NCBI GenBank assembly: GCA_038230775.1
Contig: JBBRMQ010000073.1
Span: 1-16,811 of the forward strand
Length of the DNA stretch: 16,811 nucleotides
Direction of reading: 5' to 3'
Source of the DNA: JBBRMQ01 sp038230775
GTDB taxonomy: Bacteria; Acidobacteriota; Thermoanaerobaculia; Gp7-AA8
The notes under the pieces were generated by a model that saw only the letters and a program-made list of their open reading frames with translations, made no database searches and was not told where the DNA came from. Of this stretch, positions 1 through 7,161 are shown piece after piece; position 1 is the first letter of the stretch, and every line of letters begins with the position of its first letter. The translations under genes and the position numbers were made by a program.

Positions 1-1
1 T

Positions 2-55
2 CTCGACGACGTGCGCGACGACGTCATCGGCGTGTACCAGCTGTTCTGCAAATGA
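2..55 (+). CDS. C-terminal tail of an unidentified gene (partial)
   Basis: An open frame enters from the left edge and ends at TGA 53-55. It encodes the last 17 residues of a protein, ending VIGVYQLFCK. The frame is supported only by being open to the edge and by its GC-rich codon use. The fragment is too short to assign a family. It would be transcribed towards nadA, and the inverted repeat at 76-183 lies between the two convergent genes. Confidence 0.45.
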   Translation, partial: LDDVRDDVIGVYQLFCK

Positions 56-75
56 TCTCGAGGCACGTCTTTCGA

Positions 76-183
76 ACCGCCCGCCCACACCGGTCCCTCG
101 CTACGCTCGGGATGACAAGGCTTGCGATCGATTGACGGCCATGTCATTCCGAGCGTAGCGAGGAACCGGTGTGGGTGGGCGGC
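76..183. repeat. Long inverted repeat between convergent genes
   Basis: Left arm 76-117 and right arm 142-183 are reverse complements at 38 of 42 positions, with a 24-nt spacer at 118-141. The core reads CCTCGCTACGCTCGG on one side and its complement on the other. The right arm ends 7 nt before the nadA stop codon (TGA on the minus strand, 191-193). As RNA it would form a long stem downstream of both convergent genes. No T-run follows, so a canonical intrinsic terminator is not shown. The repeat looks like a dispersed intergenic palindrome, but copy number elsewhere cannot be judged here. Confidence 0.8.
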
Positions 184-190
184 AAGTTCA

Positions 191-1177
191 TCATCCCACC
201 ACGTCGAACATCCGCCGCAGCGCGCGTTCCGCGGGAATGCGAATGTCCTCCGGCACCTCGATCTCGTAGCGGACGTATTTCAGCGAGTCGCGCACGTCTT
301 CGAGCGAGGTCACCTTCATGAATGTGCAGAGCTTGCAGCCCTTGAGGAACGTCTTGTCGGGGACTTCCATCGCCAGCCGGTCGGAGAGGCCGCACTCGGT
401 GACGACGAGAAACCGCGAGGCCGGCTTTTCCTTCGCGTACTTCACCATGCCCGACGTCGACAGGACGGCGTCGGCCAGTTTCGCTACATCGGCGCGGCAT
501 TCGGGATGAACGAGGATCACGAGATCGGGATCGCTCTCGCGGATGCGCGTGATCTCCTGCGGTGTGATCTGCTGATGCACGTAGCAGAAGCCTTCCCACG
601 GGATGATGTTCTTCTCCGGCACCTGCTCCGCCACGTGATTGGCGAGATTGCGATCGGGCACGAAGAGGATGTTCTTGTTCGGCAGCGAACGGACCACGCG
701 CGCGGCGTTGGCCGAGGTGCAGATGATGTCGGAGAGCGCTTTCACGGCGGCCGTCGTGTTCACGTAGCTGACGACCGCGAGATCGGGAAAATCCTTGCGC
801 AGTTCCGCGATGCGAGCCGCGAGATCGGCGGGCGGCGCCGAATCGGCGAGCTGGCAGCCGGCCATCAGATTCGGCAGCAGCACGGTACGCGATGGATTGA
901 CGATCTTCGCCGTCTCCGCCATGAAGTGCACGCCGCAGAAGTCGATGATGTCCGCATCCTTGACATTCGACGCCATCAGCGCGAGCTCGAGCGAGTCGCC
1001 GACGAAATCGGCGATCTTCAGAATCTCGGGGCGGTAGTAGTTGTGCGCGACGATCACCGCGTTGCGCTCTTTCTTGAGCGCGCGGATCTCCTCATGAAGG
1101 GCCTCGAACTCGCGGACGTCCTCTTCCGTGTATTCGTAGGTCCTGACGCGGCTGAGTTCTTCGAACAGGGTGGACAT
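191..1177 (-). CDS. nadA: Quinolinate synthase NadA
   Basis: A 328-residue protein of normal family length. NadA condenses iminoaspartate with dihydroxyacetone phosphate to form quinolinate, the first dedicated intermediate of de novo NAD synthesis, in the cytoplasm. It requires a [4Fe-4S] cluster held by three cysteines. Visible family motifs are HNYY at 45-48, GVHFMAETAK around 82-91, AGCQLAD with C108, YVNTTAAVKA at 138-147, GFCYVH with C198, HPEC at 224-227 and CTFMKVTSLED from C284. C108, C198 and C284 have the spacing expected of the cluster ligands. The protein also has C153, C262 and C281, so the ligand assignment is inferred from spacing. The ATG at 1177 lies 33 nt beyond the stop of the upstream Smr gene on the same strand, so the two are probably co-transcribed. 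The partner gene nadB is not in the window. No strong Shine-Dalgarno sequence precedes the ATG. Confidence 0.96.
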   Translation of the reverse strand: MSTLFEELSRVRTYEYTEEDVREFEALHEEIRALKKERNAVIVAHNYYRPEILKIADFVGDSLELALMASNVKDADIIDFCGVHFMAETAKIVNPSRTVLLPNLMAGCQLADSAPPADLAARIAELRKDFPDLAVVSYVNTTAAVKALSDIICTSANAARVVRSLPNKNILFVPDRNLANHVAEQVPEKNIIPWEGFCYVHQQITPQEITRIRESDPDLVILVHPECRADVAKLADAVLSTSGMVKYAKEKPASRFLVVTECGLSDRLAMEVPDKTFLKGCKLCTFMKVTSLEDVRDSLKYVRYEIEVPEDIRIPAERALRRMFDVVG

Positions 1178-1210
1178 TCAGCGTCACTCTAGCGAATTCA
1201 ACGCCATTTC

Positions 1211-1244
1211 TCAGTCCTGGTCCTCAGTCCTCAGTCCTAAGTCC
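1211..1244. repeat. (TCAGTCC)n heptad repeat at the smr 3' end
   Basis: On the plus strand, exact TCAGTCC units start at 1211, 1224 and 1231. A 6-nt degenerate unit lies at 1218-1223 and a variant TAAGTCC at 1238-1244. Read on the minus strand these are GGACTGA units. The last one supplies the TGA stop of the Smr gene, and the array encodes its final residues. The same heptad occurs at 14883-14910 at the end of E1 alpha, which marks it as a dispersed element rather than a chance feature of one gene. Confidence 0.75.
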
Positions 1245-1498
1245 TTGAGCCTCACCAGAGTGGCCCCAAGATGCGCGTCGTCGCGAAAATCGAGGACGAA
1301 ATCGAGCTCGCGCAGAAGCGATTGAACGTTTGCGCGCTGAACTCCCCGCCCGCGCCCATGGACCAGCCGCACCTCGCGAAATCCGCGCGCTCTCGCCTCG
1401 GTCAAATACGTGCGCGTGACATCGCGAACTTCCTGAGGCTGAAAGGCATGAAGGTCGAGCGCTGCCTCGATCGGGATCTCGATGGGCTCGTCATCCAA
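1211..1498 (-). CDS. Stand-alone Smr (small MutS-related) domain protein
   Basis: A 95-residue protein that is essentially one Smr domain, the C-terminal nuclease or DNA-binding module of MutS2. It shows LDLHAFQPQEV near residues 14-24 (the usual LDLHG with Ala for Gly), the HGRGRG motif with a following VQSLL helix, and FRDDAHLGATLVRL near the end. Smr domains bind branched DNA or RNA and some nick it; the substrate here is unknown. The start must be TTG 1498, because an in-frame TAG lies just upstream and no ATG or GTG is in frame nearby. The C-terminal residues KDLGLRTEDQD are encoded by the heptad repeat at 1211-1244, so the tail has probably been altered by repeat insertion. nadA follows on the same strand. 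Confidence 0.85.
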   Translation of the reverse strand: MDDEPIEIPIEAALDLHAFQPQEVRDVTRTYLTEARARGFREVRLVHGRGRGVQRANVQSLLRELDFVLDFRDDAHLGATLVRLKDLGLRTEDQD

Positions 1499-1532
1499 AC
1501 GTGCGAAATTCTATGCGATACTCTTGCACTTC
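1499..1532. promoter_or_regulatory. 34-nt divergent promoter region between smr and mglA-like gene
   Basis: Only 34 nt separate the TTG of smr (minus) from the ATG of the GTPase (plus). A -10-like GATACT lies at 1517-1522 on the plus strand, which would place transcription start near 1529, almost at the ATG 1533. On the minus strand, TAGAAT (plus positions 1508-1513) would start transcription near 1501, almost at the TTG 1498. Neither start codon has a Shine-Dalgarno sequence. Short or leaderless mRNAs in both directions fit this spacing. No convincing -35 boxes are visible, so this is an inference. Confidence 0.35.
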
Positions 1533-2639
1533 ATGGTCCTGTTCAACCACGCGACGCGCGAGATGACCGCGAAGATCGTGTACTACGGTCCCGGTCTGTG
1601 CGGGAAGACCACGAACCTCATGGTCATCTTCGACAAGCTCGATCCCAAGCAGAAGGGAAAGATGCTGTCGCTGGCCACCAAGACCGACCGCACCCTTTTC
1701 TTCGACCTTCTGCCGGTTGACATCGGCAAGGTCGGCGCGTTCAACCTCAAGATGCAGCTGTACACGGTGCCCGGACAGGTCTTCTACAACGAGACGCGCA
1801 AGCTGGTGCTGAAGGGCGCCGATGCCGTCGTCTTCGTCGCCGATTCGCAGCCATCGATGGTGGACTCCACTCGCGAGAGCTTCGGCAATCTGATGGAGAA
1901 CCTGAAGGACAACCAGATCGACCCGAACGACACGCCGATCATCATTCAATACAACAAACGCGACATCCCGGGGGTCCTGCCGATCGACAAACTGCAGCAG
2001 GCTCTGGGTCTCGAGGGCTATCCCTTCGCCGAGGCGTCGGCGATCAAAGGTGAAGGCGTGATGGAGACGTTCAAGCTCGTCTCCAAGATCACGGCCAAGC
2101 ACCTGTACAACCGCCTCAAGGGAAAGAACGAGCCGATTGATCGCAGCAAGCCTCAGAAAGCGGCGCCCGCCGAAGCGAAAGCACCTGAGAAGGCCACGTC
2201 CAAAAAGGCTGCTCCCGCGCCGGAACCCGAGCCGGAGCCGATGAGCAATCCGTTCGGCGACTCGATGCCGTTTCCCGAATCCTCCCCGATCGATCAGGGC
2301 TACGAAAAAATGGAGGAAGTCTCGCTCGAGCAATTGCTCGAAGGACGCGAGCGGCCCGCAACGATCGGCGGCAGCATCCCCATTCCGATGGACGACATCG
2401 AAGAGCTCGACTCGGCGACCATGGTCGAAGAGCCCGCGGTCGCCGTCATGGAAGAGCCGAAGAAAGCACCTAAGCGCGCTGCCGCGCCGGCGGCAGACGG
2501 ACGGGTGGGTGCGCTCGAGAAACAGGTGTCGCAGCTCGAACAGCAGGTTGCCAAAATGAAGGCCGATCACAAGTCGGCCCTTGAAGAGATCCTCAAAACC
2601 CTCAGTGACTTATCCAACCGCGTGCGCAGCCAGTTGTAG
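1533..2639 (+). CDS. MglA-type small Ras-like GTPase with C-terminal linker and coiled coil
   Basis: A 368-residue protein. Residues 1-195 closely follow MglA, the polarity GTPase of gliding Myxococcus. The P-loop GPGLCGKT spans 19-26, and R53-T54 lie in the TKTDRTLFF segment. TVPGQ at 78-82 has the family-typical Thr in place of the Walker-B Asp and carries Q82, and NKRD lies at 141-144. R53 and Q82 fall at the positions of the known catalytic residues of MglA. Beyond the GTPase, a low-complexity Ala/Pro/Glu/Lys linker leads to an acidic stretch and then a heptad-rich helix (roughly 325-365). Plain MglA is about 195 residues, so the tail nearly doubles the protein. ATG 1533 is chosen because MglA homologues start just before FNHATRE; the ORF is open up to 1482 but that extension would overlap smr. 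No mglB (GAP/GEF) gene is adjacent. Its role in polarity or motility here is inferred. Confidence 0.9.
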   Translation: MVLFNHATREMTAKIVYYGPGLCGKTTNLMVIFDKLDPKQKGKMLSLATKTDRTLFFDLLPVDIGKVGAFNLKMQLYTVPGQVFYNETRKLVLKGADAVVFVADSQPSMVDSTRESFGNLMENLKDNQIDPNDTPIIIQYNKRDIPGVLPIDKLQQALGLEGYPFAEASAIKGEGVMETFKLVSKITAKHLYNRLKGKNEPIDRSKPQKAAPAEAKAPEKATSKKAAPAPEPEPEPMSNPFGDSMPFPESSPIDQGYEKMEEVSLEQLLEGRERPATIGGSIPIPMDDIEELDSATMVEEPAVAVMEEPKKAPKRAAAPAADGRVGALEKQVSQLEQQVAKMKADHKSALEEILKTLSDLSNRVRSQL

Positions 2640-2645
2640 TTGCGC

Positions 2646-2675
2646 TACAATTCCCAACACAATCTTATTTGGAGG
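2646..2675 (+). promoter_or_regulatory. Putative -10 box and RBS of the lipoprotein gene
   Basis: TACAAT at 2646-2651 resembles a -10 element and sits just after the GTPase stop codon. GGAGG at 2671-2675 is a strong Shine-Dalgarno 5 nt before ATG 2681. The latter decides the start: TTG 2669 upstream in frame would place the RBS inside the coding region. No clear -35 box is visible. Confidence 0.45.
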
Positions 2676-2680
2676 ACCGA

Positions 2681-3478
2681 ATGGGTCGCATTACACCGAT
2701 CGTTTTGACCATCGCTGTCGCGCTTTCCGGCTGCAAGGCCAAGGAAGCATATGAACAGGCGAAGATTGCCAGTGACCTTGCCAAGAGCGGAAGCACGACC
2801 AAGCTGTTGAAGGAAGCGTCGGAGGACAAGTACGACGCTCCGCAGGACGGCAAGCTGACCGAGGCGCAGGTCCAGATGTACCTCAAGGTTCGCGATCACG
2901 AGAAGGCGATCGCGCAAGTCGCCAAACAGCAGCTCCAGGCGCACGGTGAGGCCGTGAAGAAAGCAGGCGACCAATCGCTCGCCGGGGTGGTTGAAGGCTT
3001 CAAAGGGCTCGGCTCGGTTGCCGATTTCCTCACCGCCGACATCCGCGCCGCCAAAGACCTCGGCTTCAACACCGCGGAGTATCAGTGGGTCAAAGGTCAG
3101 ATCCTGGCAGCCAGCACCGCCGAGATGACGACCAAGATGGGCGAGGCGATGAACGCGCAGATGGACGCCTCGTACCAGCAGATGAAGAAGGCGTACGACG
3201 AAGCAAAGGACGACCAGACCAAGTCGATGTACAAGCAGACACTCGACAGCTTCGAGCAGCAGAAGAAGGACGCGGTCGCGAACAAGTCACAGGAAGATCC
3301 GGGCCTCTCCTACAACCGCCAGCTCCTTTCCAAGCACGAGAACGCGCTGAACGCGTTCGCGAACGAGATGGCGAAGTTCGAAGACAAGCCCGGTGATGCA
3401 CAGAAGTCTATCGACGAGTTCTCGAAGAGCGTCGACAAGGCGAAGGCCGACGCCGCGGCCACGAAGACGCAGCAGTAA
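2681..3478 (+). CDS. Predicted lipoprotein of unknown function
   Basis: A 265-residue protein with a lipoprotein signal peptide: Arg at position 3, a hydrophobic stretch at 4-15, and lipobox LSGC with the lipidated cysteine at C18. The remainder is polar and strongly helical, rich in Lys, Gln, Ala and Asp. Segments with coiled-coil character include MKKAYDEAKDDQ and the C-terminal SIDEFSKSVDKAKADAA. No catalytic motif and no recognisable domain are visible. Its position between the GTPase and thrC does not indicate a function. It probably has its own promoter, given the TACAAT and strong RBS upstream. A role as a helical envelope spacer or scaffold is possible but is only a guess from composition. 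Confidence 0.85.
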   Translation: MGRITPIVLTIAVALSGCKAKEAYEQAKIASDLAKSGSTTKLLKEASEDKYDAPQDGKLTEAQVQMYLKVRDHEKAIAQVAKQQLQAHGEAVKKAGDQSLAGVVEGFKGLGSVADFLTADIRAAKDLGFNTAEYQWVKGQILAASTAEMTTKMGEAMNAQMDASYQQMKKAYDEAKDDQTKSMYKQTLDSFEQQKKDAVANKSQEDPGLSYNRQLLSKHENALNAFANEMAKFEDKPGDAQKSIDEFSKSVDKAKADAAATKTQQ

Positions 3479-3482
3479 AACG

Positions 3483-3499
3483 GCGCGGCTTCGCCGCGC
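3483..3499 (+). other. Perfect hairpin between lipoprotein gene and thrC
   Basis: GCGCGGC (3483-3489), loop TTC, then GCCGCGC (3493-3499) form a 7-bp all-GC stem 4 nt after the lipoprotein stop codon and 17 nt before thrC. There is no T-run, so it may protect the upstream mRNA 3' end or attenuate read-through rather than terminate fully. Confidence 0.5.
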
Positions 3500-3516
3500 A
3501 ACGCGACGCAGCAAAG

Positions 3517-4623
3517 ATGCATATCGAATGCTCCGCGTGCCAGACACGCTTCGACGCCAACCAGCTTCTCAACCTCTGCCGCAACTGCGGCGGACCCCTG
3601 CTTGCGCAGTACGATCTCTCCCCCGCTCCCGCTCTTCGTAACGAGATCCGCCAGCGCGCGCCGAACATGTGGCGCTACGCGGAGGTGTTGCCGGACGCGG
3701 AGCCGGTGACGCTGGGTGAAGGCATCACACCGCTTCTCGCGTCGAACCGGCACGAGAACGTCTGGATCAAGGACGAATCGAAGAATCCGACGCGCTCCTT
3801 CAAGTCGCGCGGAATGGCGGCCGCCGTCACGATGGCGAAGAAGCTCGGCGCGAAGAGCCTCGCCGCGCCGACCGCAGGGAATGCCGGAGCCGCGCTCTCC
3901 GCGTACGGCGCTCGCGCCGGGCTGCCGGTGTTCGTCGCGATGCCACGCGATACGCCGAAGTCGATCATCGAGGAGTGCCGCAGCTACGGCGCCGAAGTGG
4001 AGCTCGTCGCCGGCGTCATCACCGATGCCGGTAAGCGCGTGCAGCAGTACCTGGCGGCCAACGGCGGCTTCGATCTCTCGACTCTGAAAGAACCGTATCG
4101 CGTCGAGGGAAAAAAGATCATGGGCTACGAGCTTCTCGAAGACCTCGGGCGCCTTCCCGACGTGATCCTCTACCCGACCGGCGGCGGAACGGGCCTCATC
4201 GGCATGTGGAAAGCCTTCGACGAAATGCAGCGCCTCGGCTGGATCGGCGCGGAGCGGCCGCGGATGTACTCCGTGCAATCCAGCGGATGCGCTCCGATCG
4301 TCCGCGCGTTCAACGACAAGCTCGAATCCGCGCCCGAATGGGAATCGCCGCAGACCACGGCATGGGGTCTTCGGGTCCCGCGCGCAATCGGCGACCGTCT
4401 GATGCTCGGCGCGCTTCGCGATTCAAAAGGTGGCGCGATCGCCGTCGAGGAATCGCAGATCGAAACCGCCGCCGCAGAGTTGCGCACGACCGAGGGAATC
4501 GATGCCGGCCCGGAGGCGGGCGCCGCGCTCCTGGCGCTGCGTCAGTTGATGGCGAGGGGCGACATCCGAAAGACCGATGTCGTCGTTCTCTTCAACACCG
4601 GCGGCAACAAGTATCACAATTAG
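3517..4623 (+). CDS. thrC: Threonine synthase (zinc-ribbon, PLP-dependent)
   Basis: A 368-residue fold-type II PLP enzyme that converts O-phosphohomoserine to threonine and phosphate, the last step of threonine synthesis. The N-terminus has a zinc-ribbon (C5, C8, C21, C24), as in the threonine synthases of archaea and many bacteria. The PLP lysine is K96 in NPTRSFKSRG. Further motifs are PTAGNAGAALSAYGARAG, the phosphate-binding PTGGGTGLIGMWKAF, and the C-terminal FNTGGNKYH. Length is normal for the compact class. Related cysteate or other beta-elimination synthases cannot be fully excluded, but the motif set fits ThrC best. The next gene, the kinase, starts 6 nt after the stop and is probably translationally coupled. 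A remnant of a second thrC 3' end lies at 9060-9092. Confidence 0.9.
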   Translation: MHIECSACQTRFDANQLLNLCRNCGGPLLAQYDLSPAPALRNEIRQRAPNMWRYAEVLPDAEPVTLGEGITPLLASNRHENVWIKDESKNPTRSFKSRGMAAAVTMAKKLGAKSLAAPTAGNAGAALSAYGARAGLPVFVAMPRDTPKSIIEECRSYGAEVELVAGVITDAGKRVQQYLAANGGFDLSTLKEPYRVEGKKIMGYELLEDLGRLPDVILYPTGGGTGLIGMWKAFDEMQRLGWIGAERPRMYSVQSSGCAPIVRAFNDKLESAPEWESPQTTAWGLRVPRAIGDRLMLGALRDSKGGAIAVEESQIETAAAELRTTEGIDAGPEAGAALLALRQLMARGDIRKTDVVVLFNTGGNKYHN

Positions 4624-4629
4624 CCGCAC

Positions 4630-6591
4630 GTGACTCTCGCCGCTGGTTCCCGGATCGGAAAATACGAGATCCTCGCCCCGTTAGGCGCAGGCGGGATGGG
4701 CGAGGTCTATCGCGCGCTCGATCCGCACCTCCGGCGCGAAGTCGCGATCAAGATCCTTCATGCCGACGTTTTCACCGACCCGCTCCGCCGCAGACGTCTG
4801 GAACAGGAAGCGCGCACCGCTGGCGCGCTCAATCATCCGAATCTGCTGACGATCTACGACCTCGACGAGCACGACGGCGCGCCGTTCATCGTCTCGGAGT
4901 TGCTCATGGGTCAGACGCTGCGAGAGGCGATGACGGGCGGCGCACTGCCGCCGCGCAAAGCGATCGCGCTCGCTCTGCAGATCGCCGCGGGGCTGGAAGC
5001 CGCGCACGAGAAGGGAATCGTGCACCGCGATCTCAAGCCCGAAAACATCTTCGTCACGCCCGACGGACGCGTGAAGATCCTCGACTTCGGTCTGGCGAAG
5101 ATCAGCGAGCCGATCGCCCACGACGACAGCACGCACACCGTGATGAAGACCGCTCCCGGCACGCTGATGGGAACGCTGGCCTACATGTCGCCGGAGCAGG
5201 TGCGCGCCGAAGCCGCCGATGAGCGCAGCGACATCTTCGCGTTCGGCAGCGTTCTGTACGAGATGTTGTGGGGACGTTTCGCGTTTCGAAAGGCCTCGGG
5301 GGGCGAGACCATCGCCGCCATCCTCACGGAAGATCCGATGACATCGGCACTGGTGGACGTGGCTCCGGGACTCGTTGCGATCGTGCAGCATTGTCTGGAG
5401 AAAGATCCCGACCGTCGTTTTCAGACCGCACATGACCTGGCCTTTGCGCTGCGCAGCGATCTGCCGCCATCGCCGTCGATTCCGATCGCGCCCTCCCGAT
5501 CGAAACGCCGTGGCGTACTGGTGGCCGGGTTCGTGCTGGCCGCCGCGCTCCTCGCCGCTTTGATGCTTCCCATGCGACGCCTCTGGCCGCGCGAAGTCAC
5601 GGAAACGCACAGTCTCAAGAGCAGTCCGCCAGTGAACGCAGCGGCGCGCGATGCGGTTCTGCGCGGCCGTTCGTACATCGTTCGCGGCGATCCGGAGAGC
5701 CTCAACCGCAGCCTTCTGTATTTCAAGCAAGCCGTGAAGAGCGATCCAAATTACGCGCCTGCGTACGCCGGAGTTGCCGATGCGTACGAAGAGCTCGCGA
5801 CGTTCGGCGTGATGCTGCCGACAGAAGCATTCCCTCCAGCCAAAGAAGCCGCGCTCACCGCATTACGGCTCGATCCGAATCTGGCCGAGGCACATGCGTC
5901 GCTTGGGATGATCCAGACGAAGTACGACTGGGACTGGAAGGCGGCCGATGAGAGTTTCCGCCGCGCGATCGAGCTGAATCCTCAGTACGATCTCGCACAC
6001 GAAGAGTACGCCCTCCTGCTCATGGTCACCGGACATGCGGATCAGGCGATCGCCCACTGCAAGCGCGCGTTCGAGCTCAGTCCGTTAGGCCGCCAGGCCA
6101 TCGGCGAGCTGCCGTTCATGTTCTATCTCGCTCATCAATACGATGCGTCGATCGCGCAATATCGCAGGGCGATCGAGCTCGATCCCGAATCGCTCGAGGA
6201 CCGGGAAGGCGCGGCGGACGCCTACGCGGCAGCAGGCCGCAACGCAGAAGCATTCGCGCAGTACCAGCAATGGGCGCACATGGCCAGATATCCGGAGCCC
6301 ATCATCGACGACCTCGCCCGCTCCTACGCCTCGGCCGGCATGCCGGGTTACTGGCGCAAGCGCCTCCGGATGGAACAGATCGAGGAAGAGGAGACGCACG
6401 ATGTGTTCACCTATCGCAGGGCGTCGCTGCATGCGCGGCTGCACCAGACGGACCAGTCGCTCGAGTGGCTGGAGCGCGCGTACGCCGAGCACAACGGCCG
6501 CCTCATCTACCTGCGCGTCGATCCCGTGTTCGACGCGCTGCACCGAGAGCCGCGCTTCGAGAATCTCGCGAAACGAATCGGCCTCCCCTGA
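4630..6591 (+). CDS. Membrane Ser/Thr protein kinase with C-terminal TPR domain
   Basis: A 653-residue protein with a GTG start 6 nt after the thrC stop and no clear RBS, which suggests coupling. Residues about 12-280 are a Hanks-type kinase: glycine loop LGAGGMGEVY at 18-27, catalytic K41 in VAIK, HRDLKPEN with D134, DFG with D152, and the GTLAYMSPEQ activation segment. A basic stop (SKRR) precedes one transmembrane helix at about 295-315. The C-terminal half carries TPR-like repeats, including PNYAPAYAGVADAYEELA, PNLAEAHASLGMI, AADESFRRAIELNPQ and SIAQYRRAIELDPES. Kinases of this type phosphorylate Ser/Thr on partners, and the TPR part would act as an extracytoplasmic protein-binding platform. 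All key catalytic residues are present, so it should be active. Substrates are unknown, and the tie to thrC is probably positional only. Confidence 0.94.
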   Translation: MTLAAGSRIGKYEILAPLGAGGMGEVYRALDPHLRREVAIKILHADVFTDPLRRRRLEQEARTAGALNHPNLLTIYDLDEHDGAPFIVSELLMGQTLREAMTGGALPPRKAIALALQIAAGLEAAHEKGIVHRDLKPENIFVTPDGRVKILDFGLAKISEPIAHDDSTHTVMKTAPGTLMGTLAYMSPEQVRAEAADERSDIFAFGSVLYEMLWGRFAFRKASGGETIAAILTEDPMTSALVDVAPGLVAIVQHCLEKDPDRRFQTAHDLAFALRSDLPPSPSIPIAPSRSKRRGVLVAGFVLAAALLAALMLPMRRLWPREVTETHSLKSSPPVNAAARDAVLRGRSYIVRGDPESLNRSLLYFKQAVKSDPNYAPAYAGVADAYEELATFGVMLPTEAFPPAKEAALTALRLDPNLAEAHASLGMIQTKYDWDWKAADESFRRAIELNPQYDLAHEEYALLLMVTGHADQAIAHCKRAFELSPLGRQAIGELPFMFYLAHQYDASIAQYRRAIELDPESLEDREGAADAYAAAGRNAEAFAQYQQWAHMARYPEPIIDDLARSYASAGMPGYWRKRLRMEQIEEEETHDVFTYRRASLHARLHQTDQSLEWLERAYAEHNGRLIYLRVDPVFDALHREPRFENLAKRIGLP

Positions 6592-6602
6592 CACGATTCA
6601 GG

Positions 6603-6623
6603 TACCATTGCGGCACAGGGAGG
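6603..6623 (+). promoter_or_regulatory. Putative -10 box and RBS for the 6631 gene pair
   Basis: TACCAT at 6603-6608 is -10-like and GGGAGG at 6618-6623 is a strong Shine-Dalgarno 7 nt before ATG 6631. The distance from box to start resembles that at lpd (TATAAT 12436) and at the lipoprotein gene (TACAAT 2646). No -35 element is evident. Confidence 0.35.
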
Positions 6624-6630
6624 TTTCCTC

Positions 6631-7161
6631 ATGAAGCGGCTCGGCGTTTGGATTCTCGCGCTCTCGACCGTCGCAACGAGCGCCATCGCTTGCGGCGACA
6701 AGTACGTCGTCTTCGGCCAGGGCGTGCGCTTCCAGCGGGCGTATGCGGCGGCCCATCCGGCGACGATTCTCGTATATCTCAATCCCGAATCGAAGTGGTC
6801 TTCTCCCGACAACCGCGAGCGACTCCTGACCGCGTTGCGCATGGTCGGCCACCGCCCCGACGCCGTGACCACGACCGACGAGATGCGCACCGCCATGAGT
6901 ACAAACAAGTACGACATCGTTCTCACCGAGTTCGCGACCATTGCGCAGGCCGCGGATGCGACCAGCGCCGCATCGGTTCACCCGACGATCATCCCGATGG
7001 TCTTCGAGCCGACGCGAGCGGAAATGGCCCGCATCGAAAAAGAAAACAACTGCGCCGTGCAGGTGTCGAAGCGAAGTCACGAGCTGCTCACCGTGATCAA
7101 CACAGTCATGGATCAGCGCGCAAAAGGCGTGACCGAGGCTTGTCAGCGAAAGCACGCGTGA
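6631..7161 (+). CDS. Exported protein with a degenerate receiver-like fold
   Basis: A 176-residue protein with a Sec signal peptide (MKR, hydrophobic core 4-18, cleavage probably after AIA at 20, mature start CGDKYVVFGQG). C21 is at the mature N-terminus, but the preceding residues are a poor lipobox, so lipidation is uncertain. The body from about residue 43 has the strand-helix pattern of a CheY-like receiver: ATILVYL, a helix with LLTALRMVGHRP, TTTDEMRTAM, YDIVLTEF, then HPTIIPMVFEP and a final helix. The residue expected to be the phosphoacceptor Asp is not there (YDIVLTE), so it would not be phosphorylated. It overlaps the next gene by 4 nt (GTGA), so the two are co-translated. I do not recognise a named family; the receiver comparison is by pattern only. 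Confidence 0.82.
   Translation: MKRLGVWILALSTVATSAIACGDKYVVFGQGVRFQRAYAAAHPATILVYLNPESKWSSPDNRERLLTALRMVGHRPDAVTTTDEMRTAMSTNKYDIVLTEFATIAQAADATSAASVHPTIIPMVFEPTRAEMARIEKENNCAVQVSKRSHELLTVINTVMDQRAKGVTEACQRKHA

Noticed and set aside
122..1192. Long plus-strand open frame of 356 codons over nadA
   Set aside because: It is antisense to a clearly recognisable NadA with intact motifs. Its His/Arg/Asp-rich translation is typical of a GC-rich shadow frame.
1482..1532. Longer N-terminus for the MglA-like GTPase
   Set aside because: MglA proteins begin a few residues before FNHATRE, and the extra 17 codons would overlap the smr start region. ATG 1533 is preferred.
1491..2570. Minus-strand open frame of 359 codons opposite the MglA-like gene
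   Set aside because: It is a shadow of the GTPase gene, whose catalytic residues are all recognisable. Its composition is Arg/His/Leu-rich and it has no motif.
3483..3499. Hairpin as an intrinsic terminator for the lipoprotein gene
   Set aside because: There is no T-run after the stem, so only a hairpin is claimed.
6270..7157. Upstream extension of the outer-membrane barrel frame
   Set aside because: It crosses the kinase and the 6631 gene in another frame. The signal peptide begins exactly at GTG 7158.
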